Source: Bacillus_BD sp963787345
GTDB lineage: Bacteria; Bacillota; Bacilli; Bacillales; Cytobacillaceae
Length of the DNA: 64,000 bases
Reading direction: 5' to 3'
Assembly: GCA_963787345.1 (NCBI GenBank)
Contig: CAWBCW010000026.1
Coordinates: forward strand, 1-64,000
Both the position numbers and the translations under genes were made by a program. A model generated the notes under the pieces. The model had not been told where the DNA came from, searched no databases, and was given only the letters and a program-made list of their open reading frames with translations. Below, in pieces: positions 1 through 8,324 of this stretch. How positions within the stretch are numbered: the stretch's first letter is position 1; every line of letters begins with the position of its first letter.

Positions 1-23
1 CGTCACCTCTTGGCGACTTAATT

Positions 24-52
24 ATATTAACAAATTTAATATTAAAAGTCAA
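24..52 (-). promoter_or_regulatory. Sigma-A promoter of an rRNA operon outside the window
   Basis: On the minus strand TTGACT (47-52) and TAATAT (24-29) are separated by 17 bp; an alternative -10, TATAAT, lies at 21-26. The downstream leader (1-20) resembles the leader after the promoter of the rRNA operon at 57976-58004, with similar GTCG/GTGACG words. In B. subtilis an rRNA operon follows lysS, so this is very likely the promoter of that operon, with the 16S gene lying left of base 1. Confidence 0.7.
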
Positions 53-408
53 CAACTTTTTAATATTTACTTTACAAAGCAAATTGCCTTGGTAACAGCA
101 ACGCTTTATGCTATACCACCTTCATTATTTTAACGCAAGAACCTTTTTATAATTTTATTGTCATATAACTTTATTGTCATTAGACTTTCCTTGTTAGCAA
201 GTCTATATTCATAAAGGCTCTTTTCTCAAACTTTGTTGCTTATTGGTGAGAAAAAAAAAGAGGATTGTTGTTATGATCATATTGACACTACCAATTTATT
301 TTCGAGAAAAGAGCTACAGACTAATTACGAATGCACAAAATAGCCATTTCTACACTAAAATCAGCCTTTAGACTTTAACAACAAACTTTATGAAAACAGC
401 CTTCATAT
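53..408. other. Gene-free AT-rich spacer with small inverted repeats
   Basis: No coding region is supported here. Visible structure: a 7-bp inverted repeat TAGACTT/AAGTCTA (181-187 and 199-205), an 11-bp inverted repeat GCTCTTTTCTC/GAGAAAAGAGC (217-227 and 304-314), and two direct copies of TTTATTGTCAT around 150-180. The stretch lies between the terminator of the lysS remnant and the next rRNA promoter. It may be debris of the deleted second lysS region or simply an intergenic spacer. Confidence 0.5.
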
Positions 409-465
409 AAAAAACCCTTTCCCTTACAATCCTCCAATATGGAAGATTTAAAGGAAAAAGGTTTA
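409..465 (-). terminator. Rho-independent terminator after the lysS remnant
   Basis: On the minus strand a long imperfect stem begins with AAACCTTTTTCC, closes through CTTCC/GGAGG around an ATAT loop, and ends in GGGTTTTTT. It starts a few bases after the stop codon of the lysS remnant, as expected for the original terminator of that gene copy. Confidence 0.65.
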
Positions 466-471
466 TATAGA

Positions 472-669
472 TTACTTGTGACGCATTTGCGGAAAGAGTA
501 ATACATCCCGTATAGATGGTGAGTTTGTAAGTAGCATTACTAATCGATCAATTCCAATTCCAAGTCCACCTGTTGGAGGCATACCGTATTCTAATGCTTC
601 AACAAAGTCCTCATCCATTTCATGTGCCTCATCATTTCCTTGCTCACGCTCTATTAGCTGCGCCCAAGT
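472..669 (-). pseudogene. lysS: 3' remnant of a second lysyl-tRNA synthetase gene
   Basis: Read on the minus strand this encodes about 65 residues matching the last part of the intact LysS just upstream, including the motif-3 region (GGLGIGIDRLVMLL) and the C-terminus (FPQMRHK against FPSMRQK), then a TAA stop at 472-474. There is no start codon: an in-frame TAA lies at 676-678 and similarity ends near 666, where the intact gene's terminator region begins. By eye nucleotide identity is roughly 80-85 percent, with most differences at third positions, so both copies were under protein-level selection before this one was truncated. It keeps its own terminator. It is either the stump of an old tandem duplication or the residue of replacement by a related gene. 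Confidence 0.85.
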
Positions 670-679
670 ATTTTTTTAT

Positions 680-736
680 ACAAAAATACCTCTTTCCTTT
701 GAATAACTCTTATAAAGAGTTTCTCAGAAAAGAGGC
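680..736 (-). terminator. lysS terminator
   Basis: On the minus strand CCTCTTTTC (arm 727-735) pairs with GGAAAGAGG (arm 689-697), with an inner AACTCTT/AAGAGTT helix, followed by a T-rich tail (682-686 and beyond). It starts within 20 bp of the lysS stop. Confidence 0.75.
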
Positions 737-749
737 TGATTCATACCAT

Positions 750-2234
750 TTATTTTTGACGCATTGATGGGAATAGTAATACATCACGAATAGATGGTGA
801 ATTTGTAAGCAGCATAACTAAACGATCAATTCCAATCCCAAGGCCACCAGTAGGAGGCATTCCGTATTCTAACGCTTCAACGAAATCATCATCCATTTCA
901 TGGGCTTCATCATTTCCTTGTTCGCGTTCTATTAATTGAGCTTCAAAACGTTCACGCTGGTCAATAGGATCATTTAATTCGGTAAATGCATTTGCATGCT
1001 CACGAGCTACAATAAATAATTCAAAACGATCCGTAAACCGTGGATCATCTTCATTTTTCTTTGCAAGAGGCGAAATTTCAACCGGATGACCATAGATGAA
1101 AGTTGGTTGAATTAATTTTTCCTCTACTCTTTGCTCAAAGAATTCATTAAGAATATGTCCATATTCCATCGAGTCTTTAATTTCAATTCCATTTTCTTTC
1201 GCAAGTTTTTTCGCTTCTTCTGTTGTCGTGACACCCCAGAAGTCTACTCCTGTATATTCTTTTATTGCATCAACCATGTGCTGCCTTTTCCATTGAGGTT
1301 TTAATTCTATTTCGTATTCACCATATTGAATGGTCGTAGTACCTAGCACCTCTTGAGCAACATGGGCAACTAAATTTTCTGTCAAAGCCATAATATCCTG
1401 ATAATCTGCATACGCTTCATAAAGCTCAATCATCGTAAATTCTGGATTATGTCTTGTCGATACCCCTTCATTACGAAATACACGGCCAATTTCATAAACC
1501 TTTTCAAGTCCACCAACAATTAGTCGTTTTAAATGAAGTTCAATGGCAATTCGCATGTATAATTCCATATCTAATGCATTATGGTGTGTGACAAAGGGAC
1601 GAGCTGCTGCTCCTCCAGCAATAGAATGCAACATTGGCGTCTCAACTTCTAGATATCCATTACGATCTAAATAGTTTCGAATTGAACGGATGATCTGACT
1701 TCTTGTAATAAACGTTTGTTTACTTTCTTGACTCACAATTAAATCTAAGTAACGTTGACGATATCTTTGTTCCACGTCTTTTAAGCCATGGAATTTATCA
1801 GGTAGTGGACGTAATGCTTTCGTCAGTAAAATAAGGTCCGTTGCCTTAACGGATAATTCACCTACTTTTGTTTTAAAAACCTGTCCAGTTATCCCAACAA
1901 TATCTCCTAAATCTACTAAGTTAAAGATCTCATATTGATCGGGACCTACTGCATCTTGGCGAACGTAAATTTGCACTTGTCCACTTAAATCCTGAATATG
2001 TGCAAAACCCGCTTTTCCCTTTCCGCGTTTCGTCATTATCCGGCCGGCAATGGTAACCATATTTTTTTGATTGTCTAATTCTTCTTTTTCGAACTCTCCA
2101 TATTTTTCAAGGATCTCTGCGGCTAAATGAGAGCGTTCAAACCGTTTACCGAAAGGATCCAGTCCTTTTTCGTGTAACTCGTTTAACTTCTCCCTCCTTA
2201 CTTGCATTTGGTCATTTATTTCTTCATGACTCAT
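750..2234 (-). CDS. lysS: Lysyl-tRNA synthetase, class II
   Basis: Charges tRNA-Lys with lysine in the cytoplasm. The product is 494 residues, as in Bacillus LysS: an N-terminal OB-fold anticodon-binding domain (about 60-150), then the class II catalytic core with motif 2 (FRNEGVSTRHNPEF, about 255-270) and motif 3 (GLGIGIDRLVML) near the C-terminus. The longest ORF starts three codons earlier at 2243, but the AGGAG ribosome site (2244-2248) abuts that ATG; the ATG at 2234 (MSHEEIND) is correctly spaced and matches the family N-terminus. It is the last gene of the folate-dusB-lysS block. dusB has its own terminator upstream, so lysS probably uses a separate promoter. A truncated second lysS lies downstream. 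Confidence 0.97.
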   Translation of the reverse strand: MSHEEINDQMQVRREKLNELHEKGLDPFGKRFERSHLAAEILEKYGEFEKEELDNQKNMVTIAGRIMTKRGKGKAGFAHIQDLSGQVQIYVRQDAVGPDQYEIFNLVDLGDIVGITGQVFKTKVGELSVKATDLILLTKALRPLPDKFHGLKDVEQRYRQRYLDLIVSQESKQTFITRSQIIRSIRNYLDRNGYLEVETPMLHSIAGGAAARPFVTHHNALDMELYMRIAIELHLKRLIVGGLEKVYEIGRVFRNEGVSTRHNPEFTMIELYEAYADYQDIMALTENLVAHVAQEVLGTTTIQYGEYEIELKPQWKRQHMVDAIKEYTGVDFWGVTTTEEAKKLAKENGIEIKDSMEYGHILNEFFEQRVEEKLIQPTFIYGHPVEISPLAKKNEDDPRFTDRFELFIVAREHANAFTELNDPIDQRERFEAQLIEREQGNDEAHEMDDDFVEALEYGMPPTGGLGIGIDRLVMLLTNSPSIRDVLLFPSMRQK

Positions 2235-2299
2235 TTCGTTCATCTCCTATATAATGTCTTTTATATGTAAGCTAAAAAATCAATCGGTTTAATTTGCAT

Positions 2300-2328
2300 A
2301 CTTTATCATTTTACACAAAGTATATCAA
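2300..2328 (-). promoter_or_regulatory. Possible sigma-A promoter of lysS
   Basis: TTGATA (2323-2328) and TAAAGT (2300-2305) lie 17 bp apart on the minus strand, between the dusB terminator and lysS. The -10 is a weak match; other placements are possible. Confidence 0.35.
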
Positions 2329-2395
2329 TCATAAAAGTTTTATCAAAAAGTTTAGCTAGGAAACTGCGTTTTTCTATAGTAGTTGCTGAATATAC

Positions 2396-2431
2396 ATAAA
2401 AACTGCCAGATTGATACTTCCGGCAGTTTCC
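2396..2431 (-). terminator. dusB terminator
   Basis: On the minus strand AAACTGCC pairs with GGCAGTTT (arms 2422-2429 and 2400-2407), followed by a T run. It is placed directly after the dusB stop codon. Confidence 0.75.
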
Positions 2432-2435
2432 CAAT

Positions 2436-3416
2436 TTAACCAACCTGTGTTTGGTTTTCAACTAGTCCATATAATAGAGAAGCAAGTTCCTCTCTTGTAT
2501 TGCACTCATTGACGGCATCTCGAACACGGGCATTCCCTTGAATTCCTTTTAAATACCAAGCAGCATGTTTTCGCATTTCCCTGACGCCAACATTTTCACC
2601 TTTTAATCCAATAAGACGATCAAGATGAAGCATACAAACATCAATTTTTTCGCGCGGGGATGGTTCTCCCGTTAATTTACCTGTTTCTAAATATTTAACC
2701 GTACTGTAAATCATCCATGGATTACCTAAAGCTGCACGGCCAATCATGACTCCATCACAGCCTGTTTCCTCAAGCATTCTTTTGGCATCTTGTGGAGTTG
2801 CAACATCACCATTGCCGATAATAGGTATATTCACGGATTGTTTTACTTCACGGATAATATCCCAATTCGATGTTCCTTCATACATTTGAACCCTAGTACG
2901 ACCATGAAGAGCGACAGCTTTCCCACCTGCCCGTTCAACTGCTTGAGCATTTCGAACGGCATAGATATGATCTTCATCCCAACCCATTCTCATTTTGACG
3001 GTTACAGGTTTCTCTACCGCATCTACAACCGCTGCAACCATTTCGTAAATTTTATTCGGATCTAAAAGCCATTTTGCTCCTGCATCGACCTTTGTGATCT
3101 TCGGAACAGGACACCCCATATTAATATCTATTATGTCAGCATTTGTGTTTTCATCTACAAATTTAGCTGCTTCAACTAAAGTTTGTTTTTCTCCGCCGAA
3201 GATTTGTAGGCTCAATGGCTTTTCTCGTTCATCTATATACAACATATTTAACGTTCTTTCATTTTTATATACGATCCCTTTATCGCTTACCATTTCTGCA
3301 CAGACAAGTCCCGCCCCGAATTCTTTAACGGTTAAGCGAAAGGCAACATTGCAAACTCCCGCCATTGGAGCTAACACAACCGGATTTTTCATTTCAACAT
3401 TACCGATTTTTAGCAT
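2436..3416 (-). CDS. dusB: tRNA-dihydrouridine synthase
   Basis: FMN-dependent enzyme reducing specific uridines in the tRNA D-loop to dihydrouridine. The 326-residue product is a TIM barrel of the Dus family: the N-terminal APMAG motif (about 16-20), the catalytic cysteine in NMGCPVPK (Cys102) and the FMN phosphate-binding GDV and MIGRAALGNPW segments (about 200-230). GGAGG lies 7 nt before the ATG. In B. subtilis the gene in this position is yacF, now dusB. It follows yazB closely and ends in its own terminator, so it is probably the last gene of the sul-folB-folK-yazB transcription unit. Confidence 0.95.
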   Translation of the reverse strand: MLKIGNVEMKNPVVLAPMAGVCNVAFRLTVKEFGAGLVCAEMVSDKGIVYKNERTLNMLYIDEREKPLSLQIFGGEKQTLVEAAKFVDENTNADIIDINMGCPVPKITKVDAGAKWLLDPNKIYEMVAAVVDAVEKPVTVKMRMGWDEDHIYAVRNAQAVERAGGKAVALHGRTRVQMYEGTSNWDIIREVKQSVNIPIIGNGDVATPQDAKRMLEETGCDGVMIGRAALGNPWMIYSTVKYLETGKLTGEPSPREKIDVCMLHLDRLIGLKGENVGVREMRKHAAWYLKGIQGNARVRDAVNECNTREELASLLYGLVENQTQVG

Positions 3417-3448
3417 TTATCCGTCCTCCATTTATTCGCTTATATTTT

Positions 3449-3652
3449 CTAGACTGATCTGAATTCATCTATACTGACTTCAAGTAAAGTTGACATTTTT
3501 TCAATTAACTCGCTCGGAGGCATTCGATTTCCTCTTTCGATTTCACCTAAAATCGACACAGAGATTCCTAGTTTCTTTGCGAAACCCTCTTGTGTAAACC
3601 CCTTTAGTTTGCGAAATGCACGAATCCGTCTTCCCCATTTTTCTCTTTCCAT
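3449..3652 (-). CDS. yazB: Small XRE-type helix-turn-helix protein YazB
   Basis: A 67-residue protein made almost entirely of one XRE/Cro-type helix-turn-helix (about residues 8-60; helix pair around FTQEGFAKKLGISVSILGEIERG). Such proteins bind DNA as dimers; the target is unknown. Its start overlaps the 3' end of folK by 49 bp in another frame, the same arrangement as in B. subtilis, implying translational coupling to the folate genes. No enzyme domain is present. Confidence 0.85.
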   Translation of the reverse strand: MEREKWGRRIRAFRKLKGFTQEGFAKKLGISVSILGEIERGNRMPPSELIEKMSTLLEVSIDEFRSV

Positions 3653-4128
3653 AGCCGAACTCCTTCTTTATCAGGTAACTCATCCGCGACCTTGCTTAGT
3701 GGCTTATTAAGTGATGTAATGACCGCATCAGGACTGATCTCCAGTAATGGAATGATAACAAATGATCTTTCAAACATACGGGGATGAGGTATAACAAGCC
3801 TCTCAGATATAATATTTTCATCATTAAATAGTAAAATGTCAAGGTCTATTGTTCTTGGTCCCCAATGTATCTCCCTTTTTCTACCTAATTCCTTTTCAGT
3901 TTCTAAACAGGCTTCTAATAGCTCATTGGCTGAGAGCTCTGTTTTTAATTGAGCTGCCATATTTAAAAATAAATCCTGATCAGCATAACCAATTGGATCT
4001 GTCTCATAGATGGAGGAAACATTTACTACTTCTATTGGATATGAAGATTCTAATGTCTTCAAAGCCTCTTTTAAAAATTCAAATCGATCACCGATATTTG
4101 AGCCTAGTGATATAAATGCCTGATTCAT
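3604..4128 (-). CDS. folK: HPPK: hydroxymethyldihydropterin pyrophosphokinase
   Basis: Transfers pyrophosphate from ATP to 6-hydroxymethyl-7,8-dihydropterin, the step before dihydropteroate synthase in folate synthesis. The 174-residue product shows the N-terminal SLGSNIGDR motif and the HPPK signature WGPRTIDLDILLF (about 90-103) carrying the metal-binding Asp pair. It lies 1 bp after folB and overlaps yazB, so it belongs to the sul-folB-folK unit. Confidence 0.96.
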   Translation of the reverse strand: MNQAFISLGSNIGDRFEFLKEALKTLESSYPIEVVNVSSIYETDPIGYADQDLFLNMAAQLKTELSANELLEACLETEKELGRKREIHWGPRTIDLDILLFNDENIISERLVIPHPRMFERSFVIIPLLEISPDAVITSLNKPLSKVADELPDKEGVRLWKEKNGEDGFVHFAN

Positions 4129-4129
4129 G

Positions 4130-4492
4130 TTAGCGACGACTCCTTACGATCTCAACTGCGACGGATTGATAATGTCCTTTAATCGGAGGATTTGGCTTAA
4201 TCATCTTTACAGAAACCGTGTTAACCTTTTCAAATTTCGTTAAAATCTGTTCTGCGATATTTTCTGCAACAGCTTCAATTAATTGATAAGGTGCACCTTC
4301 CACTACGTCTTCACAAACTTGAAAGAGATCTACATAACTGATCGACTCATGCAAATCATCGGTAATTCCTGCTCTTTTTAAATCGGTTTCTACAACTAAA
4401 TCAACTACAAATCGTTGGCCTAGTACTGTTTCCTCAGGAAGGACCCCATGATAACCGTAGAACTCCATCCCATTAACATAAATTTTATCCAA
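4130..4492 (-). CDS. folB: Dihydroneopterin aldolase
   Basis: Converts 7,8-dihydroneopterin to 6-hydroxymethyl-7,8-dihydropterin and glycolaldehyde. The start is taken as TTG at 4490-4492 rather than the upstream ATG at 4519: the TTG has an AAGGAAG ribosome site inside the end of sul, gives the family N-terminus (DKIYVNGMEFYGYHG) and yields 120 residues, the length I recall for B. subtilis FolB. The active-site region includes the Glu of the N-terminal GMEFYGYHGVLPEE stretch and Lys in VKMIKPNPPIKGHY. It begins 1 bp after the sul stop codon. Confidence 0.94.
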   Translation of the reverse strand: MDKIYVNGMEFYGYHGVLPEETVLGQRFVVDLVVETDLKRAGITDDLHESISYVDLFQVCEDVVEGAPYQLIEAVAENIAEQILTKFEKVNTVSVKMIKPNPPIKGHYQSVAVEIVRSRR

Positions 4493-4493
4493 C

Positions 4494-5318
4494 TTAATCT
4501 TCCTTTCCAACGAGCGCATCCATCATTTTCGCCATTCTGCTCATCTCTTTCACATCATGAACCCGAAAAATTTGACAGCCTTTTTGAATTCCATAACAAA
4601 CAGCTGCTCCAGTCCCTTCCATACGTTCGTTGACAGGCAGATTTAATACATTGCCTATCATTCTTTTACGAGAAGGACCTAGTAAAACAGGATAACCAAG
4701 TGCAACAAATGTATCTAAATTTCTCATCATTTCAATATCATAAGAATCTTTGGCAAAACCAATCCCTGGGTCTAAAATAATTTGATTGTCTTGGACACCG
4801 GCTTTCTTCACAATCGCGATACTTTCAAAGATATCATTCAGAGTATCTCGGAAAAAGGATTGATACTCTTGATTATCACGATTATGTTGGAGAATAATCG
4901 GTACTTGTAACTCGGCAGCCACGTACCCCATATTAGGGTCAGCCTTCGCCCCCCATATATCATTGATAATATGAGCCCCCGCCTTAATAGACTCTCTCGC
5001 CGTTTCAGCTTTAAAAGTATCAATGGATAAAGGAACAGGTACCGCCTCTTTCAAGGCCTCAATAACTGGGATCACACGGCTCAATTCCTCATCAACCGAG
5101 ATCGGCGTGTACCCTGGTCGAGTAGATTCTCCGCCAATATCAATAAGGTCGGCCCCGTTTTCAACCAACTCTTTCGCACGATGTATAGCTTGGTCTATTT
5201 TATTATATTTACCTCCGTCAGAAAAGGAATCTGGAGTTACATTTAAAATTCCCATAATTAATGATTTCTTCCCATAATCAAGCGTGTAAGAACCGCATTG
5301 AATGATTTGATTAGACAT
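4494..5318 (-). CDS. sul: Dihydropteroate synthase
   Basis: Joins p-aminobenzoate to hydroxymethyldihydropterin pyrophosphate; the sulfonamide target (folP family). The 274-residue TIM barrel shows NVTPDSFSDGG near residue 25, the pyrophosphate-binding DIGGESTRPG, the DPGIGFAKD segment and the SRKR loop. The start is the ATG at 5318 (MSNQII) preceded by GAGGTG; the longer ORF begins with a TTG lacking a ribosome site. In B. subtilis pabB, pabA and pabC precede this gene; here cysK with its terminator is next, so p-aminobenzoate genes must be elsewhere or absent. Confidence 0.96.
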   Translation of the reverse strand: MSNQIIQCGSYTLDYGKKSLIMGILNVTPDSFSDGGKYNKIDQAIHRAKELVENGADLIDIGGESTRPGYTPISVDEELSRVIPVIEALKEAVPVPLSIDTFKAETARESIKAGAHIINDIWGAKADPNMGYVAAELQVPIILQHNRDNQEYQSFFRDTLNDIFESIAIVKKAGVQDNQIILDPGIGFAKDSYDIEMMRNLDTFVALGYPVLLGPSRKRMIGNVLNLPVNERMEGTGAAVCYGIQKGCQIFRVHDVKEMSRMAKMMDALVGKED

Positions 5319-5398
5319 ATAGCACCTCAATTTGTAATTAATTCTTGTATTTCTTTATGATAATATAAATGCGATAAAAAGAAAAACCGATCATCAAA

Positions 5399-5433
5399 CC
5401 AAAAAAGGCCTCCCTTGAAAGAGAGAGCCTTTT
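5399..5433 (-). terminator. cysK terminator
   Basis: On the minus strand AAAGGCTCTC pairs with GGGAGGCCTTT and is followed by a T run. It separates cysK from the folate genes. Confidence 0.8.
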
Positions 5434-5446
5434 AATAGATAAATAA

Positions 5447-6373
5447 TTATTCTTCAAACTGGAATAATGCAGTACTTAAGTAACGTTCACCGTTATCAGG
5501 AATAACCGCTACTACCTTTTTACCTTTTCCAAGTTGTTTTGCTACTTTTAAAGCGGCATGTACTGCAGCACCTGCTGAGATACCACCTAGAATTCCTTCC
5601 TCTTGACCTACACGACGAGAAGCTTCAAAAGCTTCGTCATTCGTAACTGTAATCACTTCATCATAAACTTCTGTATTTAATACGTCCGGTACAAACCCTG
5701 CACCAATCCCTTGAATTTTATGGGGACCTGGTTTACCACCGGAAATAACAGGTGAGTCTGCTGGTTCAACTGCGTAAACTTTAATTTCTGGGAACTTTTC
5801 TTTAAGCACTTCTCCAGCTCCAGTAATCGTTCCACCCGTACCAATCCCTGCCACAAACGCATCAAGTCCATCACTAAATTGTTCAACTAGTTCTTTACCT
5901 GTTGTATGACGGTGAACTTCAGGATTTGCAAGGTTTTCAAATTGTTGAGGAATGTAGTAGCCATGTTGATCAGCAAGTTCATTTGCCTTTGCAATTGCAC
6001 CTTTCATTCCTTCAGCTCCTGGAGTTAATATAAGCTGAGCACCATAAGCACGGAGCAGATTACGACGTTCTAAACTCATTGTATCTGGCATAACTAAAAC
6101 AGCTTTATACCCTTTTGCAGCGGCAACCCACGCTAAACCAATACCAGTATTCCCACTAGTAGGTTCAACAATTGTGTCGCCAGCCTTTAATTTGCCGCTC
6201 TTCTCAGCAGCTTCGATCATTGCAAGTGCGATACGGTCCTTTACACTGCTCCCTGGGTTCATATACTCTAATTTTAGATATACATCTGCGCTACCCTCAT
6301 CAACAACATGATTTAACTTAACGACCGGAGTTCCCCCGATTAATTCGGTAACAGATTGAAATACTTTAGCCAT
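5447..6373 (-). CDS. cysK: Cysteine synthase (O-acetylserine sulfhydrylase)
   Basis: PLP enzyme making cysteine from O-acetylserine and sulfide. The 308-residue product has the PLP lysine in NPGSSVKDR (Lys45), the substrate loop TSGNTG (about 73-78), the phosphate-binding GIGTGGT and the C-terminal PDNGERYLST. The start is the ATG at 6373 (MAKVFQS) behind AAGGGTG; the longer ORF starts with a GTG four codons earlier. It is monocistronic: a promoter upstream and a terminator downstream. In B. subtilis the pab genes would come next. A small inverted repeat ATTACTC/GGAAT between promoter and start could be a cysteine-regulator (CymR-type) site, which is only a guess. Confidence 0.97.
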   Translation of the reverse strand: MAKVFQSVTELIGGTPVVKLNHVVDEGSADVYLKLEYMNPGSSVKDRIALAMIEAAEKSGKLKAGDTIVEPTSGNTGIGLAWVAAAKGYKAVLVMPDTMSLERRNLLRAYGAQLILTPGAEGMKGAIAKANELADQHGYYIPQQFENLANPEVHRHTTGKELVEQFSDGLDAFVAGIGTGGTITGAGEVLKEKFPEIKVYAVEPADSPVISGGKPGPHKIQGIGAGFVPDVLNTEVYDEVITVTNDEAFEASRRVGQEEGILGGISAGAAVHAALKVAKQLGKGKKVVAVIPDNGERYLSTALFQFEE

Positions 6374-6422
6374 AAATAACAGCACCCTTCCCTATTCCGA
6401 GTAATTATATTGGTTTTATTTA

Positions 6423-6451
6423 AATTTAGCAGTATTTTCAAAAATTGTCAA
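6423..6451 (-). promoter_or_regulatory. Sigma-A promoter of cysK
   Basis: On the minus strand TTGACA (6446-6451) and TAAATT (6423-6428) are 17 bp apart, about 50 bp before the cysK start. Confidence 0.6.
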
Positions 6452-6472
6452 TTATTAAATTAGGGAAAAACT

Positions 6473-7351
6473 CTATTTTGATTCTTTTTTAAGCTCTTCT
6501 AACTCTTCTTTAGAGTAATGGTATTTTTCATTACAGAAATGACAATGAGCCTCAGCTTGACCATCTTCATCAATCATCTCTTGAATTTCTGTTTTTCCAA
6601 GACCAATAATCGCATTTCCAAATCGATCTTTAGAACAGGTACATGTAAAGGAAACGGGCATTTTCTCAAGAAATTTAACTTCCTCTTTCCCTAAAACCTC
6701 AATTAAAAGTTCCTCAGGAGACAAACCACTTTCAATCTGCTTTGAAATAGGTGGAATTTCACTTAACCGTTTTTCAATTTTTGTAATCGTCTCATCTTCC
6801 GTACCTGGCATTAACTGAATAATGAAGCCACCAGCTGCTAAAATCGTATTATCCGGATTAACTAATACTCCGACACCGACTGCAGAAGGGGTTTGTTCAG
6901 AGGTTGAAAAATAGTAGGTAAAGTCTTCACCTAACTCACCAGAAGTAATCGGCACTTGTCCAGTAAAATAATCACGTAAACCGATATCTTTTACGACAGT
7001 TAACATCCCATCGGTTCCTACTGCCCTTCTTACATCTAATTTCCCTTGCTGATTTAAATCAAAGTGTGTTTGTGGATTGGAAACGTAACCTCTTACTTCT
7101 CCTTTTGCATTGCTGTCCACCAAAATACGGCCAATTGGTCCGCCACCTTCAATTTTAACTGTTATTTTATTATCATCCGTTAACATAGCCCCCATTATAA
7201 CCACAGCTGTCATCGCTCTGCCTAATGCAGCCGATGCTGTTGGCCATGTGTAGTGGCGACGCTGAGCTTCACCGACAGCATCTGTACTGCGAACTGCATA
7301 TGCACGTACTTGTCCATTGTAGGCAAGTGCTTTAACTAAATAGTCTCCCAT
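6473..7351 (-). CDS. hslO: Redox-regulated chaperone Hsp33
   Basis: Holdase chaperone activated when its C-terminal zinc cysteines are oxidised. The 292-residue product has the Hsp33 fold and the four-cysteine zinc centre: C-x-C in SFTCTCSKDRF (about 235-245) and C-x2-C in AHCHFCNEKY (about 268-277). AAGGAG lies properly spaced before the ATG. It follows coaX in the same direction. B. subtilis has yacD between hslO and cysK; it is missing here. Confidence 0.96.
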   Translation of the reverse strand: MGDYLVKALAYNGQVRAYAVRSTDAVGEAQRRHYTWPTASAALGRAMTAVVIMGAMLTDDNKITVKIEGGGPIGRILVDSNAKGEVRGYVSNPQTHFDLNQQGKLDVRRAVGTDGMLTVVKDIGLRDYFTGQVPITSGELGEDFTYYFSTSEQTPSAVGVGVLVNPDNTILAAGGFIIQLMPGTEDETITKIEKRLSEIPPISKQIESGLSPEELLIEVLGKEEVKFLEKMPVSFTCTCSKDRFGNAIIGLGKTEIQEMIDEDGQAEAHCHFCNEKYHYSKEELEELKKESK

Positions 7352-7407
7352 TTTATATCTCCTTCCATGTCTGTATAATTAGTATTTGTCAGTCAAAATT
7401 TTACAGT

Positions 7408-8190
7408 TCATTTTTTTATATTCTCCAAATTTCTTTTATAAATAAGCTGTAAGCCTTTTAATGTTAGATCAGGTTCAACAACATCAATTATATCTGTTTC
7501 TTGAGCAATAAGACTTGCTAATCCGCCTGTTGCGATTACGACAGGCTCCTGTTTACACTCTAACCGCATTCTCTTTACAATTCCTTCTACTTGTCCTACA
7601 TACCCATATAGGATTCCTGATTGCATTGCAGCAACTGTATTCTTCCCAACAACTCCCCCATCAGGACGAGTAATTTCGATTCTTGGAAGTTTGGAGGCAC
7701 GGGTATATAAGGCTTCAGTTGAAATCCCGATTCCTGGGGCAATGGCTCCACCCATGTATTGCTTATTCTCATTGATATAACAGTAAGTTGTAGCCGTACC
7801 GAAATCCACAATGATTAATGGACCTCCATATTCATGAATACCAGCAACAGCATTCACAATGCGGTCCGCACCTACTTCACGGGGATTATCATACTTTATA
7901 TTTAAGCCGGTTTTCATACCTGGGCCAACAACCAATGGGGTTACACGGAAATATTTCTCACACATACTTTCTAGTGCCGTCATAATTGGAGGAACGACCG
8001 AAGATATTATGATACCAGTAATAGATGAAAAGTCTAGATTTTCATGTTCAAACAGACTTTTAATGGTCATTGCATATTCATCTGCTGTTTTACTTCGATT
8101 CGTTTCAATTCTCCAGTAAAATTTTAATTCATCCTCTTCATAAACGCCTAGAACAGTATTCGTGTTCCCTACATCAAATACAAAGATCAT
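7408..8190 (-). CDS. coaX: Type III pantothenate kinase
   Basis: Phosphorylates pantothenate in the first step of CoA synthesis. The 260-residue product has the ASKHA-fold motifs of CoaX: DVGNTNTVLG at the N-terminus, GADRIVNA (about 100-107) and VDFGTATTY (about 126-134). The start is placed at the ATG at 8190 (MIFVFDVG), which matches the family; two in-frame GTG codons lie just upstream and the ribosome site (GGTG) is weak, so the start is less certain than the function. Downstream of ftsH, after a terminator. Confidence 0.95.
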   Translation of the reverse strand: MIFVFDVGNTNTVLGVYEEDELKFYWRIETNRSKTADEYAMTIKSLFEHENLDFSSITGIIISSVVPPIMTALESMCEKYFRVTPLVVGPGMKTGLNIKYDNPREVGADRIVNAVAGIHEYGGPLIIVDFGTATTYCYINENKQYMGGAIAPGIGISTEALYTRASKLPRIEITRPDGGVVGKNTVAAMQSGILYGYVGQVEGIVKRMRLECKQEPVVIATGGLASLIAQETDIIDVVEPDLTLKGLQLIYKRNLENIKK

Positions 8191-8273
8191 TTTATTCACC
8201 ACATTTTCAGAAAGATTAAAATACTGCCAACATCATATCATAAAGAATAAGCTGATGTATAATTTAAAAAGCG

Positions 8274-8307
8274 AAAAAAAAGACGCTCGTTTAGGAGCGC
8301 CTTTTTA
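8274..8307 (-). terminator. ftsH terminator
   Basis: GGCGCTC pairs with GAGCGTC around a CTAAAC loop; the minus strand ends in a run of eight Ts. It has T runs on both strands but only minus-strand genes flank it. Confidence 0.8.
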
Positions 8308-8324
8308 TTTAAGAACGGTCATCA

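Noticed and set aside
573..767. 64-codon plus-strand ORF over the lysS remnant
   Set aside because: It is antisense to the remnant and to the lysS terminator, with no ribosome site or recognisable protein.
6386..6415. CymR box in the cysK leader
   Set aside because: The ATTAC-TC-GGAAT word is imperfect and I am not sure of the consensus, so it is mentioned only in the cysK entry.
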